A stretch of 64,000 nucleotides of DNA, taken from assembly GCA_903813345.2 (NCBI GenBank), contig CAIIXF020000001.1, forward strand, positions 58,266,270-58,330,269, given 5' to 3'. A program made the position numbers and the translations under genes. Under the pieces are notes generated by a model. That model saw only the letters and a list, made by a program, of their open reading frames with translations. It made no database searches and had not been told where the DNA came from. Origin of the DNA: Owenia fusiformis (taxonomy: Eukaryota; Annelida; Polychaeta; Sabellida; Oweniidae). The stretch's first letter is position 1. Every line of letters starts with the position of its first letter. Shown in pieces: positions 11,101-26,100 of this stretch.

Positions 11101-14100
11101 TATATAACACAAAACTGTATTGTCGAAGAAATCATAACCATAGTAAACATTCACCATCAGTATGGGTGTGTTAAATGATGTAATAATTAAGTCACCGATT
11201 GCAACATTTACAATGAACATATTGGCAGTGGTACGCAATGACTTATCGGCAAGAAATGCAGCAAGTATTAGCAAGTTGCCAAATGTTCCTCCAATTGATA
11301 TTGTTCCTAAAACGACTAAGTCCAGCACTTCCATTGCGTCCATCCTTCAATATGTTTATCTCCAAATCATGGACAATTAATTCAGTTTTGTATTTTTTGC
11401 CTAACTTTGAATTTTACCTCAGACCCATTAACATTTTCTTTAATTCATTATAAAGTTCTTGGATTTTGTATTATTTTTTAATTGAGTCCTATTCAAGCTT
11501 TTACTCTTTTCTTTTCCATCTGGCCATACTGTTCCATTGTTGTGAATTTGATAATGCCATTAACATTAAGTAAATGACTCCTTCTGTTTCCCTTTAAGAT
11601 TCATTTCCTTTTCAGTCTGTCCATAATATTACATTTTTGTTGATTCAAACAGTTTTTTGATGCTTTACAAAATCTTTGATTTCTGTACACTGTCAGTATT
11701 GATTTCTTCACTTATGAATTTGACACCCTCTAGTGTTGTGTTAAAATGAGTTTCTGTTTTCATTGCCACACATCCCATTTACTTCAAATGCAAACTTTCG
11801 TAACCAGGATGTTTAAGCTTCTCGAACCAGCATTGATTTTCATTATATCTATTTACTGCTATAACTCTTTCCCAACATGAATATAAAAGGAGAGTGTTGG
11901 CCTGTTGATGGAAAAGTAAGAGTGCTTTTAGGGAAAACTTCAACTGACCTTTACACCAAGACCTATACTTTGAATTTTATCATTGAAATACATTTTTGAT
12001 AAGAATTATCACATTTCAAAATGGGGTTTAAAAATAGTGAACAGAACTGGAGATATTGCCATTTCATTGATGTATATAAATAAGAATAATGGTGCCAAAA
12101 GAAGCCTATTCTCCTGAAAGGTATTACGTTTTACGTAATAAGCCTCCATATGGAGCCTTTCTTGTGAAAGAGTTGAGTGTCCATTCTGCTTATTTCAGAA
12201 TTCACTGCTTAGGATCACTCAACATGAGATTAACACTGTGCAAACTTCTTCTATTCATGATGAATTTATATTGGATATGTATAGATTGGATATTCATGTA
12301 GTTATGATTATTTAGGTATAATTTTACCTCATAGTACAACTTTACCTCATGCGATGCTTAAGTTGCTCTGATTTAGTTCGCTAGAAAATATCGCAACTAG
12401 CAGTGAAGTAATATTATATAATCTGTTTAATGAGGTTTCTTGCGAACATGTTGTCATTTGGTGTGTTTTTTTGTTTTTTTCATTTATTTATTTATTCATA
12501 TATATTTCAACATCAAATGTACAGTAAACGGGTGACACTTCTCGTGTATATTCCCGTGTTTATAATCAAACATAAAATGTACAGATTGGGGATCTGCTTG
12601 TGTTGTGAATGCTACTGTCTGACTAATTATTATGTGTCATATAATGCCCACTATGGTTACTTAAAATTGGTATTATTGATTGATAAAATATTTTTTCAAT
12701 TCTTTTTTCATATTAAAAATACATCCAGATGATGTTATTTCAGTAGGTAAAGAATTCCAAATTGATGGTGCAGTAAAAGATATCAAAGCTTTACCATAAT
12801 TTGTTCGAATTTGGGGTTTGTCATAATTGGATAGTACTGAAAAGGTTTGGGAAAATTTTATGATAATTATGGAGTTTATTAATATATTTGTACATGAAAA
12901 GGCATTTCAACTGCTTATTAATATCAAATATATTCAGTTAGTTTGAGATAGTTATCATGCATTAAAGCTATTAAAGCAGCAACAGGGTCCTGGATAGCCT
13001 AATGATATTATGAATGATGACCCTCATTTGAAAGATTAGGTAAACAGATAAGATCGATAGTTGAGTCAAAAGTCGACCCTCACTGGATAGTTGCATCCTT
13101 GCTGCAAGGGTATTTTACAAGTAGCATAAATGAAGTCCTTTGAAGAAGGATGGGATAGTTGGTGGCTAGTGGACTTCTCAGCAGTGAGCAATAAAATCTA
13201 TTCAAATGCTAATTGAGTAATCATTATTTCAGCTGATGGTACCGTCACTTTGGATATAACGAATGCACACTTAATTGTGGTTAACTTTCTAAAATCCAAG
13301 TCAACCCCTTGTAAAATGGATAAATGCCTCCTGGGAGAGAGGTCAGACCTGGCTGGGTGAGCCTCTTGCTGTTTATACCACATCCACTCATATATGGTAT
13401 ATCACCCATTTCAGAACACACTTTATGAGGTTGTTAAATTTTATTTATTGATCGATATGAACACCAAAGCAGATTTCTCAGTTTTTCAAAGTTACCTATA
13501 TGAAACCTACGGGAAAAAATGCTACTTTATGCTCATTTGTTATTGTAGTTTTTTAGCAATTTCCAAAAAGTGCAGGGTTGTTGTTATGCACGTTAGCAAC
13601 ACGAGAAAGTAAACAGTAAGCGCCATTAGGTGTCCCTTTCCATTGAATATTGATATATTTATCTTAGTTACACCAATAAACATAAGGCAGACTGTAAACA
13701 TAATAATTGATTTAAGTATATTTAGATCACCATTCCAAAGCTCATGCTCCTCAGTCCTCATGCTCTTCTATTTCACTGTTCCATTACTAGTTAGTTTGAC
13801 AGATGTTGGATTTACACTAGCACGCTATAACATCTTAGCTAAAACATTTTACAAATGTAATGTAAATTCAGATTTACTCAAGAGCTCTCAGCTAAGAGTG
13901 CTTAGCTAAAACGTTTTAGGACCCTAGTCATAGCCAAGACGTCTTAGCGTTAAAACGTTTTACAAGTGAGTGTAAATCCATCGGTTTTAGCTAAGCACTC
14001 TTAGCCCGTTTTTTGCGTTGCGCCGAATGAAACATATGAAACTTTCTATTTACATATGTCGCATGGTCCTTTATTTTGTCTTATCCCTTGTTCCCAATAT

Positions 14101-17100
14101 CATCCCAAAATTATTGAGAAGAACTTATTTGTCTGGTGATTTATCATAATCCTAATTTATGCTTAAAATCTTCCTGCTCTCATTCATGCTTTTAACAATG
14201 CTGTCTTTAGGACATATTTTCCTGAAACCGATGCATTCTTTAGTACAAAGTATAGAAGCAGGAAAGGAATAGCTAGAATGTCACTGTAGCAAAAGTCAAG
14301 TTGCAGATTATAATTTGGCACAAAGCTAGAAAATATAGTCAAGAAAAAATGCTTTTGATTTCAAATTTCACTTTAACATGGATTTCCATCAAAATAACAA
14401 AAGCGACGATCTAATTGTATGAATTATGCCTTCATTTGAAAAGTTTTTCCAAACAGAAGGCATTTTTCAAGCCTAGACTATATTGTCTAACTTTGTGCTT
14501 ATAATTATAATCTGCAACTTAACTTATAAGTAGGTTTAAATCAAGAAAACAAAAAATTCATATCTAGGAAGTTCATCCCTGTTGTTACATTGAGTTGACA
14601 ATCCGTCAAAGTAACTAGTTGTGGAACTGTGCATTTATTAGACACACTTTCAAACTTTTTAATCCTTGAGGAATGGCTCTCAATATTATTTGGCTGGTAT
14701 TATCCAATTTGGTGAAAATGTAACTAGAGGCTATTGTTAATCTTCCATTGCTTAGTATGAGGTTATGGAAACATTTTGGAAATATTATAACCAAATTGGT
14801 CCATTCGAGTCAAAAGAAAATCCTAAAAAGAAGTTTGGAGCTAATCCTCTTCGTTTTAAATGATGTAGCTATTAACTCAAGGAGCTGTCTTTGGCTTGAA
14901 ATTTTTCTGAGAGATTATTTTAAATTTGAGTTTGCTCATTCATTCCATTGTATATTGCACAGGTGAACTTTTTTGTGGTGTTGAATAGTTTGTCAGACAT
15001 TCAAGGAGAGGATATGCCGGAAGCTCTTTTTGAAAAACTCCTTATGATCTTAAGTTATTTCAATTTTCTTAAGGGGTGCAATTTTGCCATGTCTCACAAC
15101 AGCCTTGTACTATTGGGTTCAGGTTAGCCAGGTGTTCAGATATACAGGTTCTACTGTACATAGTTATGTCCAGCAAGTGGCACTCTGAATTCCCAAGACA
15201 TTTGCTTAAGACTGACATAATTAATACTGAAGAAGTTGGATCATAATCAGTTGACACTGGCAGCATATTGACTTGAGTGTTAATTGATCACATTCATGTC
15301 TTAATTTAAATTCATATTCTAATTTCATAAAGCTGGGTTTAGTTACTTAATCTGTTTCTGCATTCACCACCTGTAGCCTTTACATATTGCATAAACAGTT
15401 CCCAGTATCCTATCATAAGCTACCAATTTTCATACTTTTCAGTGGACTTGCCATCTCTATTGTATTGATTGGAGAAATTATTTGTTATATACAGGGTGGG
15501 CTAAAGAACATCTATATTTCTTACCTTGCAATAACTTTTTTCATCATGGGTGGATTTTAATAAAAAAAATTCCCAGGGAATACATATTAATTTAGATGCA
15601 AGTAGGTGGTTACCAGTTTCAACACCAGGTAGCTCATTCGGGTCAGAAAGCATGGCTGTTATCGTAGAAAGTTTCCTTTAACTTAAGTAGTCATCAGTTT
15701 TAGTGGTTCAATTTTCATATCACTCTAATGTTTCTAATAGTAATGCAAATTAAAATATGTCAAGTATTAAAAAATATTATCTGTCCAATACAAGAAAAGA
15801 TATTTCAATTCTTGTGATTTTATTGTATTGGGGAATCTCCCTGAACTAGAAAAAATCTTTAGAGGTCACATTTTCCCAAAAAATTCAAATATGACATCAC
15901 TTTGACTGAATCTTGAATATTCACTGACATAAATCAAGATTATTTCTACTCATATCTAGTCAATTATATCTATAGTGGAAATTGAAGGAGTATAGTTAAC
16001 AGTCAATCAGAATATCTGTTAATTTGAATTTCTTATGGTGAATCATATATGTAATTTTAGGGAAAATAATTTTATTATAAACCTCATAAACATTTATGCT
16101 TGCAGCAAAACGATGTCAAGCGTGTGTGGGGAATGCGGGCTGCATTGGGCCAGGTGGATTTCACGAGTACAGCTAGCGAGGATCTGCGAGATCTTCTTAC
16201 TCAATGCATCATCAGCCTCAATTATCTTAAACTCGATGAGGTATAACAAGCTCTATATTTACGATGCCCATTTTCCATATTGTTTACTAGGCTTGCCTGT
16301 ATATATGCAGTTTACGTACAGTATATATACCATAAATTGATTTGGATTTAAGATACAATTTCAGGCATGATTTTGCTTCATGGTACCTATCAATCTTTAG
16401 TGTCAATTAATTTTTTAAGGTACTTATATTTTTCTAAATGAATTTTTTAAAACAAGTTCTTAAATCTTCATTTTTCAGGGCCGTCGGTTTCTTGCATACA
16501 TATTTGGGATGAATCCCAATTTTATTGAAGACTTACACAAAACTATCAAAAACCAACTACCAGGCTGCTCAAGGTAAGCTTAGACATATCATAAGCACAT
16601 TTTTTGTCGCTATTTGGAATCTCTAACAAATTGTCACATGTCTACATGTATTATTTTGGTTGGATATCAATTTAATTAAAAAATCAATATTCAAATAAAT
16701 ATAGGATATAAACATCTTCATATTAGAAATGTAGTAAGTTCAGAATTAGTGAGTCAGTTAAAGTGGAAAGAGGGAGTTTTTTTGTATAACCTGATGATTC
16801 TGATGAAACATGTTTAATGATATATAAAAGATATGTACCAGTACATTAGAATCTGTCTAAAGAGATTAGGGCGGTAACCATCTAAAATCTTCACTTGAAA
16901 GATGTTGGGTGTTACTGTTATAGTGTTTTTACTGTATATAGTTTTTGAATAAATTATACTTAGTAGTATCAACAATTACTGCTACATTGAAAGTCTTAGA
17001 TCCTTATATTGTGGACTTTCTCCTCTGAGGAAAGACCTTGCCAATATTCAGAACATATTTATTTGTGTAAATGGTCTCTCCACCCTTGCAGCTGTCTACT

Positions 17101-20100
17101 AGAGTGGTATGGTGAGGTGTATTTTAGAGCATGGAGGTCGGCTACAGGACCATACCTCGACAAAATTGAGCAGAATTGTATCCAAGACCTCATGTACCAT
17201 GCTATACATCTACCTAGAACCTCAAGCAAAAACCTAGCAGCATCATTGGGGAAGGTGAGATATATATGTAACAACCCCTTTCTATATGCAAAAGTCCTAA
17301 GATTTGAATGGAGCTTTGCCTCAGTATACCTTTGCCTCAAATATAGCCTCAATATGTCATTTCTTGAAGCTCATTATTTGGGAAGGTTATCAAGTCAAAA
17401 AACATTTCTGACAAAACCTTCCTCTTGAATGTATAATCTTGTCATATATATCATGAATAGCTGTGTTTACCTCTGATTGGTGTCTCATAGGTTTGTCTTT
17501 ATGTTTGTCATTCTATTCTATTAGAATGCAATAAAACAAATCCTAAAAATATAAAAGAATGTCAGGGTGTTCATGGTCTGTGGATTTCAACATGATTGGA
17601 GATAAGGGGGTTCAGAAAAGAAAGGAATAATCATTCATTCTTGGCTATTCATCAACTTTCTGAATATCACCATTACACTGTACGCACATGATACTTTCTT
17701 TAAGTCCTCTGTTTTCTTCACATGAAATTACGAGCCATGAAATTCTGTATTTCTCTAAATTATTGTTCACTCGTGTCAAATAATTAGTCCCTCAATCACA
17801 TTAATTTATAACCCAGGTGCTTCACTACATCCATGGCCAGAAGAAACAGAGGGGAGTAGATGAGATGCTATTGAGGCTCTATGACCCAATCATATGGCGA
17901 TCATTGAAGGTAAATATTTTCTCAGTTCTATTGTCATATTTTGTATTAAATCTGGGAATGCAAGACAGAAAGAACTCTAATAATGTATAGGATGTAAAAT
18001 AAACAAATACAGAGAAAATATATGAAAATATGAGAAAAACTTTCTTGTCCTCGTACCTGTGCAATATCATCCATTCTTGACTCGCTTTGATAATGTTTCT
18101 TTATCTCGTCTGCGATTCGATAAAGGAGAATTATCAAAGCTCATCAAGAATGGACGATCTTGTACAGGTATTCATATAAGAACCTCTTATCTTGTATATA
18201 TAAGCTTTATAGCAGTGTTATTAATAACAGACTTGTAAAATTTTATGATTCAGAATAATCACTATCACTATAAATAAATAAATAAACTAAAAACTAAAAC
18301 TAAACTATGTAAAACTATTCAATAATGTGCTCTTTCTCATGCTACACATATTATAATTGTACCTGTATACTATTATAGCAACAAATAGCATAAACTTTAC
18401 CACAGAATCACAGGTTGTATTAAAAATACAAATTTTGTTTAAAAAAGCCATTCATTATCATTTGATAGAATGATTACATGAAATGTTTCCAGGTGGCCAA
18501 CAGTACAATACGTGGTAATGCTGTTTCTCTCTTGATTGATGCTTTCCCGCTACAGAACCCTGACTCAACTGTTGAAGAACTCGACTTCATCATGCAGAAG
18601 CAATTTGACGCTTTAGATGTAAGTCATTTATATCACTTCATTGTAAAACATGTTATTTTTGCCATTAAGATTAATAGCCTGTATTTATAAGTGGTGTTTA
18701 ATCCAAGTTGCTGATTGGTGAAATTTTATAATTTTTACCTAATTCCAATTTTCCTTATGACAAGAAACTTCCTATTCCAAACCTGGCAAAAATTAGGCAA
18801 TGTGCAAATTAAATGATTAGGAAAAATTACCACTTATACAGTATATACTGGATGCCAAAGTGGGTGAATTTTAAATATACAGTAAAACCTATTCTTCTGA
18901 ACACCTCTCTAATTTGAACACCTTTCAATGTGAACATTTTCAGTCCCATTTTTTATGTCACCATTAGTAGTGCTAACATATTATAGTCTTCAACTTTTTG
19001 TGGATGGTGTTCAGTATTTTGTGGTTGTTGTCTGGCATTCGGCCTCTCTAACAAATGTCACATGGTGACATTTTGCATGTTAATATCTTGTTATTAATCT
19101 GCTCAAGACTTCAATGTAAAAAAACTCAAAATGTGACTAAACTTAATGAAAGACCATAAATTCTTCAAATGACACTAATTCGCATTATGCATCACCTTTT
19201 AGATAACAAAAGTTATTCATACATATGATTGGATTTAATTTGCAGACGCTTCTGAAGGACCCATGTCCTAGTGTTCGCGCTACTGTCGTGTACGGTGTAT
19301 GCCATATCTGCAATGTCTACTGGGAGTTGATTCCTACACAGAACATAAAGACCTTCATTGTACAGTTAATTCAGGACCTTGCTTGGGATGTTGGCGCGCA
19401 GGACGTCAGAATTGCTGTATTCAAGGTGTGTACTCGAATATTTGTTTTAGAAATCCTCCAGAGAAGCAGGATGTACAGCTGGAGTGATAACTATCAATCT
19501 GTAGGTGACTTTCCTCCAACATTTTTACATCGTACAACGTGCATGTATATAAAGCAATTAGTTGATTATCAGTTGGGGAAATAGTCCTAATTATCGCACG
19601 ATTGTCCTTAATAGCTAAAATATGCACCCACCTCTTTTAAACTAGTGTTCCTAACACCTGCTCAACACCATTCCATTCCTCCAAATCTTAATGAATTAAC
19701 TTTAATTTATAGAAATTGTTTACTTACTTTCGTATCATACCCTCAAAGTTAGTTAAGTTATCATATTTGAAATTGTCATTAGTTTTCCCAAGTACCCATG
19801 CAATGATAGGACCATATCCCCATTTAACTCACTATTCTGTCTTTAAGAGTCTGATTTTTAGCCATTTAGAAGGCTGGTTTGCCAAGCTCATGTATTTGCA
19901 GCATGCCTTCCTCTTTGTATTACGAAGTCCTGGGCTCAATTTCTGCCTTAGATGAAAATTTTTGCAATACTTAATGAAAAAAACAAAATACAATACAATG
20001 CAATCAGTTCAATACAATACAATGCAATCAGTGCAATACAATACAATGCAATCAGTGCAATACAATGCAATATAGGGTGTCGCACAGCTGTTTAAATTGT

Positions 20101-23100
20101 ACTATTAGAACTGTTCTTCTTTCTATGTGTACAGGGTATCACACTGCTATTGGATAACCACATGAGCCACCCTCTCTTGAAACCTGTTCTCCCAAAGCTA
20201 CAAGATTTCCTCCATGACTCCTCAGAGAAAGTGCGAATTGCTGTCTTAGACATGCTCCTCAAGCTGAAAACACTGCGGACAATAAAGGTATGGACATCAG
20301 AGAAATTAACTAATGATTTGCATATATAACTGAAAGTATTCTAGTTTTCTAGTTGAAAATGGTGCTTGGAGTCTCAAATAAAAGGTAGGGGATACATTTT
20401 AAAGTGTGCGCCTGACCCGGCTACGTATAGCACAGAGTTTATACTGGCGGATTAGACTAATTCATTTTTTATATGTGTGTGAAAGCTTTCTCTTATTTGC
20501 GTTTTTTCGTTTAGTACAGTTTTGTTATAATTGCCGAGGTCATATAACCGGGATGAAACAATGATTATCGTTGACTGCCCACACACAAAACATACGTTGA
20601 GTGAACAGTGTTATTACAAACAACAGGCTTTAGAATACAAAGCCCAGTAGTGTGATAATAAGCTGTACACTACCACTGCTGCATGTACATATTAGTAGGG
20701 CTCCCAGAGAGTGGATAGGGAGGTTGTGTTTGTCACTTTTAAATTTTACATTTCAAAATTGTCATTTTACATGTCATAATTTGTTGGTTTCATTCGTTTA
20801 GCCAATCAAAACATTGTAAAACAATAAATTGTCTGTTATGTACAATCAATTTTGTTCAGTTTTGATTAGTTGTCAGAATAAAGTTACGTTCATCTGAATC
20901 CATGTATCAAAACAAAAATCTTATTTTCACTTCAAAATACTTCAGTGAGATGAATGCTCGGAATTGTCACATGCAATAACTTATTGTCGTATTCGTTATT
21001 TATCTTCTCGATAGTAGCATTTAGTCGCACATTTGATGCCAGGTCACCTTGTCGCGTACCTCTTGGGGAGCCCCACATTTATGTGTGTACTCATGGAAGT
21101 AAATTCCCCGGTGTAGCCGAGAGCCACAAACTTTTCAACAGCTTCGAAATGGCCAATTTCTCTCATATATACTCTAAATATTTTATTATTTAGCACCTAC
21201 AAAGTATTGCTAATAACCATATGTAATTTCAATAAGGAAACTTATCTGGCTACATGTAAATTCAATATCAACACTAGCTGTTCTCTCAACACGCCCTGGC
21301 TTACCTTGTGGTGACAAACCCTGGATTTTCGCTATTTATAGTTTATCAACACCTGGACGCATGCGCATTTTATAGTTTATCGGGCCCTTTAAGAGTTACT
21401 CATTGAGAGTGTTTAATTTCACAATTTTGTTAAAGTCAGCCCTGACAAACGATATCCTTTTATTTCAGTTTTGGCAGGTTGTACCAACAGATCATTTATT
21501 GGCAAGATTAGAGGTGGACAGTGCTCCTGTATGTAGACGGATCGTTCAGTTGACCCTTAATAGTTATATGCCCCTAGATAAACCCTCAGATGTGCAAGTC
21601 ACTCGTACCCTTACCCTGGTGCAGTCCAACCCTGCAGCTGCTAGGTGCTTCTACAAGTATGCCAGTGCCTCAGTGCCAATCAATCAGATATGTAAGGGAA
21701 TTATACCAACTGATCCATATAAATTTATAGACAAGTTGAGATGGTATTTTTTGGTTTTTACATGGTTAATCTTTCTGATCCAGATATCCTTCAAAATATG
21801 TTCATGACATTTTGGGAACAATTGCATAATTGATTTTACATTTTGAGCAAAAAAGTTTTTAAAGTTTATGAATTATTTTATCAACGTTTTTGGCCATGTC
21901 TGTATATTCACAGGAAGGGGATTGAGAGAGTTAAATAAATTTTATCTGTTCTTTGTTGTAGGCAAGTTTATTGTGCTGCTCTATCGTTGTGTAATCCGTT
22001 GTGTCCAGAAGACAGACAATGACACCTTTGATACTGGAGAGGATAAAGAAAATGAGAGTTTTGAGGCTAACTTTGATGGAATGAAAAATTCTGAGGTTGT
22101 GGTTGGACTGCTAGATACAATAGCTGTTTTGTGGAATGGTATTGCGATTGATCTTGATAAGGTAATGCAAATTTAAGGTTTGAAATTTACTTATCTCCAA
22201 ATTGAATGTTTGGCCCCCTCCTGTAAAAAGCTTACTTTTTTAAATTTCTTTCTTTAAAGTAAAAGTCAGTTGAAATCAATAGTCACACTCTCAAATACCA
22301 ATATTCAGATCAAATTACTTCTCCTGTGGATGTCTTAAAAAAGCAGCTTCCCAAATACATTTGCTCTTTTGCCAAAATATTAAAACTATGACAGTAACTA
22401 ATTGAGAACTTGTATTTCAGCCTGTCCACAAGAACATGAAGAAGAAGCTTTGTAACAGACTGAGTGGTGCTATACAAGAGCTCTTTGAGGCAGTGGAGGA
22501 TAGCAAAGCCCTGTCAGCATTACTAGCCATATCTGCTCATTTGCCTGCTAACACTATTGACACTTTAAGGTAAATCTAAGGATCTCTCAAACTGATGGGT
22601 TATTAATAACTGACCTTGAGCTCATTTATTGAGTATGTATTGAATACATGTATGAATTGTTTACTTGCTCAAGATTAAATATTGAAAACTCAAGTAGATC
22701 TCATGAAAATGAAAAAGATGAACTTAGGCAAAATTTATCATTTGGATGTTTTCTTTGAAACACTCTCACGATACACTGTTAGGATCATTTTGGTGATGAT
22801 TATCACAATAACTCTGATACATTTTAATGATTTGATATAACAAGAAATATTGAATATACGATGTTTGGGTATTTCAGTGAGAGTTGCTTAGAGCAGGTCC
22901 GTTGTATTGACAATGGTGATATAGAGAACTATGGGTCTGTGCTGGTTGCACTGTGCTACTGGGACAAGTCACAACAATTGTTCCATGTCTTCAATGGCTG
23001 GATTAGAGCTGGCCTAGAGTTACTGAAAAATATGGGACAACAGAAGGTACGAGAATGTACAGTTTATCTATATACCATATGTTTTCACTTGATCACTTTG

Positions 23101-26100
23101 AATTATGGGGTAGTGGGCATAGATGCGACGAGTCAAATAGCACACATAATTCCATCTCTGTCAAATTCAAAATAGGATCAGATCACCAGAACATGCCATC
23201 GCTTATTTGATTTAGCGCATTTGACAAAGTTCCAACCAATTTCAATAAACCTTCACTTAACATTTTTATTTTTGAAATGTGACTGTATAATAGTTTTAAC
23301 CTGGATTCTTGAGGATGCCAAACATATTTTCATGATGAACACAAATATATGGCATGTAAAAAATGTATGTTAAATATCTAATGCCCCCCCCCCCCTTCCC
23401 CTCCCACTATTTTCACACACTGGATGCAGCCAATCCTAAATTGATGATTTATAACGTTAATAGAGTAAGGGCACACAAGCAGCCAATGTATTGACACAGC
23501 TTGGACTTGGGATTGATTCTCTCTCTTACCTCACCAAACACTCAGTATGCAGACAGTTACTACTGCAGAACAAATCAAAGTTACTGTTGAGCACAAGGGA
23601 ACTGCTGAAACAATCAATGGTGAGTGCATAGATGGATGGATTTCTTTCCTATAATGCTCTTGGTGATGAGAGCTACCAAAAATGGAGCTACCAAAAACAA
23701 GAAATAGATTGATCTTTTATCATTGAGCCAATATTTACGAAGACAAGGCTATCTATTGTAGTTCACTTCTATGAATCAATCCATGTGTCTCAACATTGAA
23801 TTTTATGACTTGGGGAATAATCTTGTGGCATACGGAAATTGTAATGAATTGTCTTACATTAAATATTGAACAATTAATTACTAGATTAGTAATATGAGAG
23901 AACTATAGAGGTACTTTGTGCTTAATCTTGGAATTATTTTTCTGCTTAAATTATAGGTTTGTCTGGAGAAGCGGTTCACCAACGTTCAGTATGGTGAGAT
24001 GGCAGATACACTTCTTGTGAATGCTTTCCAGGCGTATTGTAAAATCTCTGTCATATTACATGACTTGGTGAGTAGTTAGAATTAAGATTTATGTGCTCTC
24101 TATTGTACTGCATAGCAATCATATATTAGATCTCCAATCGTATTGTCTTTATGAGCTGTGCCTTGAAACACCTAAATGGTCACCCAAATGCTTAGATTGG
24201 AGGAAATTCTGATATATCTCTACCCTTTGCATTCGTTTGACTTCACTTCTTAAAAGAGAGCTTCGTCTTCACTCTTTCAAACTAAAATAAACCTGTGAAC
24301 ACACCGCGCCAATCAGTGTTCGTCAGCCAAATTTGACCGACGTTCTATATATGGTCATTCTTTCTGCCGTCATTGTTGAGCCCGGAATCGACCAATGACA
24401 TGCGCATATTTAATTAGAACACATTTGGCATATGTTTCTTCAAGCTCGCTGATTGGTGGAAGAAAGGTCAGCACGTAGGTCAAAAGTGATTTATTACCCA
24501 AACTGTCACTGGTACCCGTCGTGGGGGCGGGGCTACTAAACTGTAATATGGTCTCTACCAGGCAGAGTGTAGTTTAACTAGACTCTGCACGCAGGGTAAT
24601 ATATCTCTAATGCATGTAAATGGTACATTTTGACAAACTGTTACTGTATAGTATACAGATTCAATGATTCATGAATGTAATGTTTGTTTGGATTTGCTAC
24701 TCCGTGGAGTTGCCAATTTTTAGTTCTAACAGTTGACTCCTAGATAGGTCAATAATTCTACACTGTACATGTGACTTAATTATTTCAGGATGATAATGAC
24801 AGGAACATGATTACAATATTTGAGCAAATACTCACATGGATGGATGTAGAGGTGGTAGGATTGGTCAAACCAATGGAGCAAAATGAAGAACAAGAGGAGA
24901 GAAATCCTGAACAAATTGATGACTCTGTAAAGCACATAGCAGGAAAACTTGTTGAGGTAAGATTCGATTTGGCCAATAATATGACCAGAGTGGCTTGTTC
25001 AAACTGGAAATGATTTTGAGATCTCTTGTGAGGATTATTTTTTGTGTAGTTTTTATTGTTTGTTTACAGATTGTGTTAGGCGTCGCATGTGATATGTTGT
25101 TGGTTGGCATATGTGATGATGAATTCTCAAATCAGTTGACAAACTTTGCAATACCTTTGCTTGAAACAGGTAACCATTGTAGATATTACTTTATTGTAGG
25201 CATTGCAGTGTAATCAGTTCATTGTAGGCATTGCTATGATATCAATATATTGTATTCTATTGTATTTTAATTATGTTAACTTTTTATTGTCAGATGACTT
25301 CCTGCCCCATATATGTATGCTGCTGTACCAACTGACAGAATGTACAGTTCTGTTGACAGAGGCTGAAACTGATGAGGGGGTTGGGCTTCACAATGATGTC
25401 ATACCTGACCTTTTCAGTAAGGTCATACAAGCACTCTCCAAGACAGTTCGCAAAAATGCAAATGGAAAATCAAATGTAAGTGACTCTTGTTGAAAACAGT
25501 GTTTTAGAAATATCACCGCAGCATTATATCATATACAGTGAAACTTGTGTACCGAACACCTGGCTTATCTGAACACATTCCATTTTTTCCTTCCATTGAC
25601 TCCCATGTTAAAATACCTTTAAATATAAACACCTTATCCGAACACTTTAAGCAGACCAGTCCTAATGGTGTTTGGATTAGACAGGTTTTACTGTAGCTGT
25701 ATTGTTCACAGGTTGGAATGCAAGTGCCCTGTAATTTAACTGGCTAAGGTGTAGGAATAATAACCTCTTGCACCTAGATAGCATTGTATATATGTGAAGT
25801 CAAAGTCAAATTAACTTTCAAAATAAAGTGATCACTTGTTTTGTTTTGTTTTATCTTAAAGCTTTTACATTAGCTATATTGTGTTTTACAGGTGTTCACA
25901 AGTCTCAGGTCTTCCACATATGGTGCCCTATCATCGTATTATTGTAATAGGGTGAATCCAGAAGATGGGGGTAGAGACATCATGGCTACAGTCATGGCTG
26001 CGACAATTGCGGAGGTCACTTCACAAATAACAAAGGTATTGGATCCTATGTTTGAAAGTTTCTCTTTGTGATTTATGAACTTTAAAAGGGCAACAAAGAC

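Noticed and set aside
12430-12732. + strand 100-codon ORF
   Set aside because: It is partly antisense to the LINE fragment and otherwise low complexity.
15493-15580. acagggtgggctaaag as a mariner end
   Set aside because: Only one terminus-like word; no partner end or transposase found.
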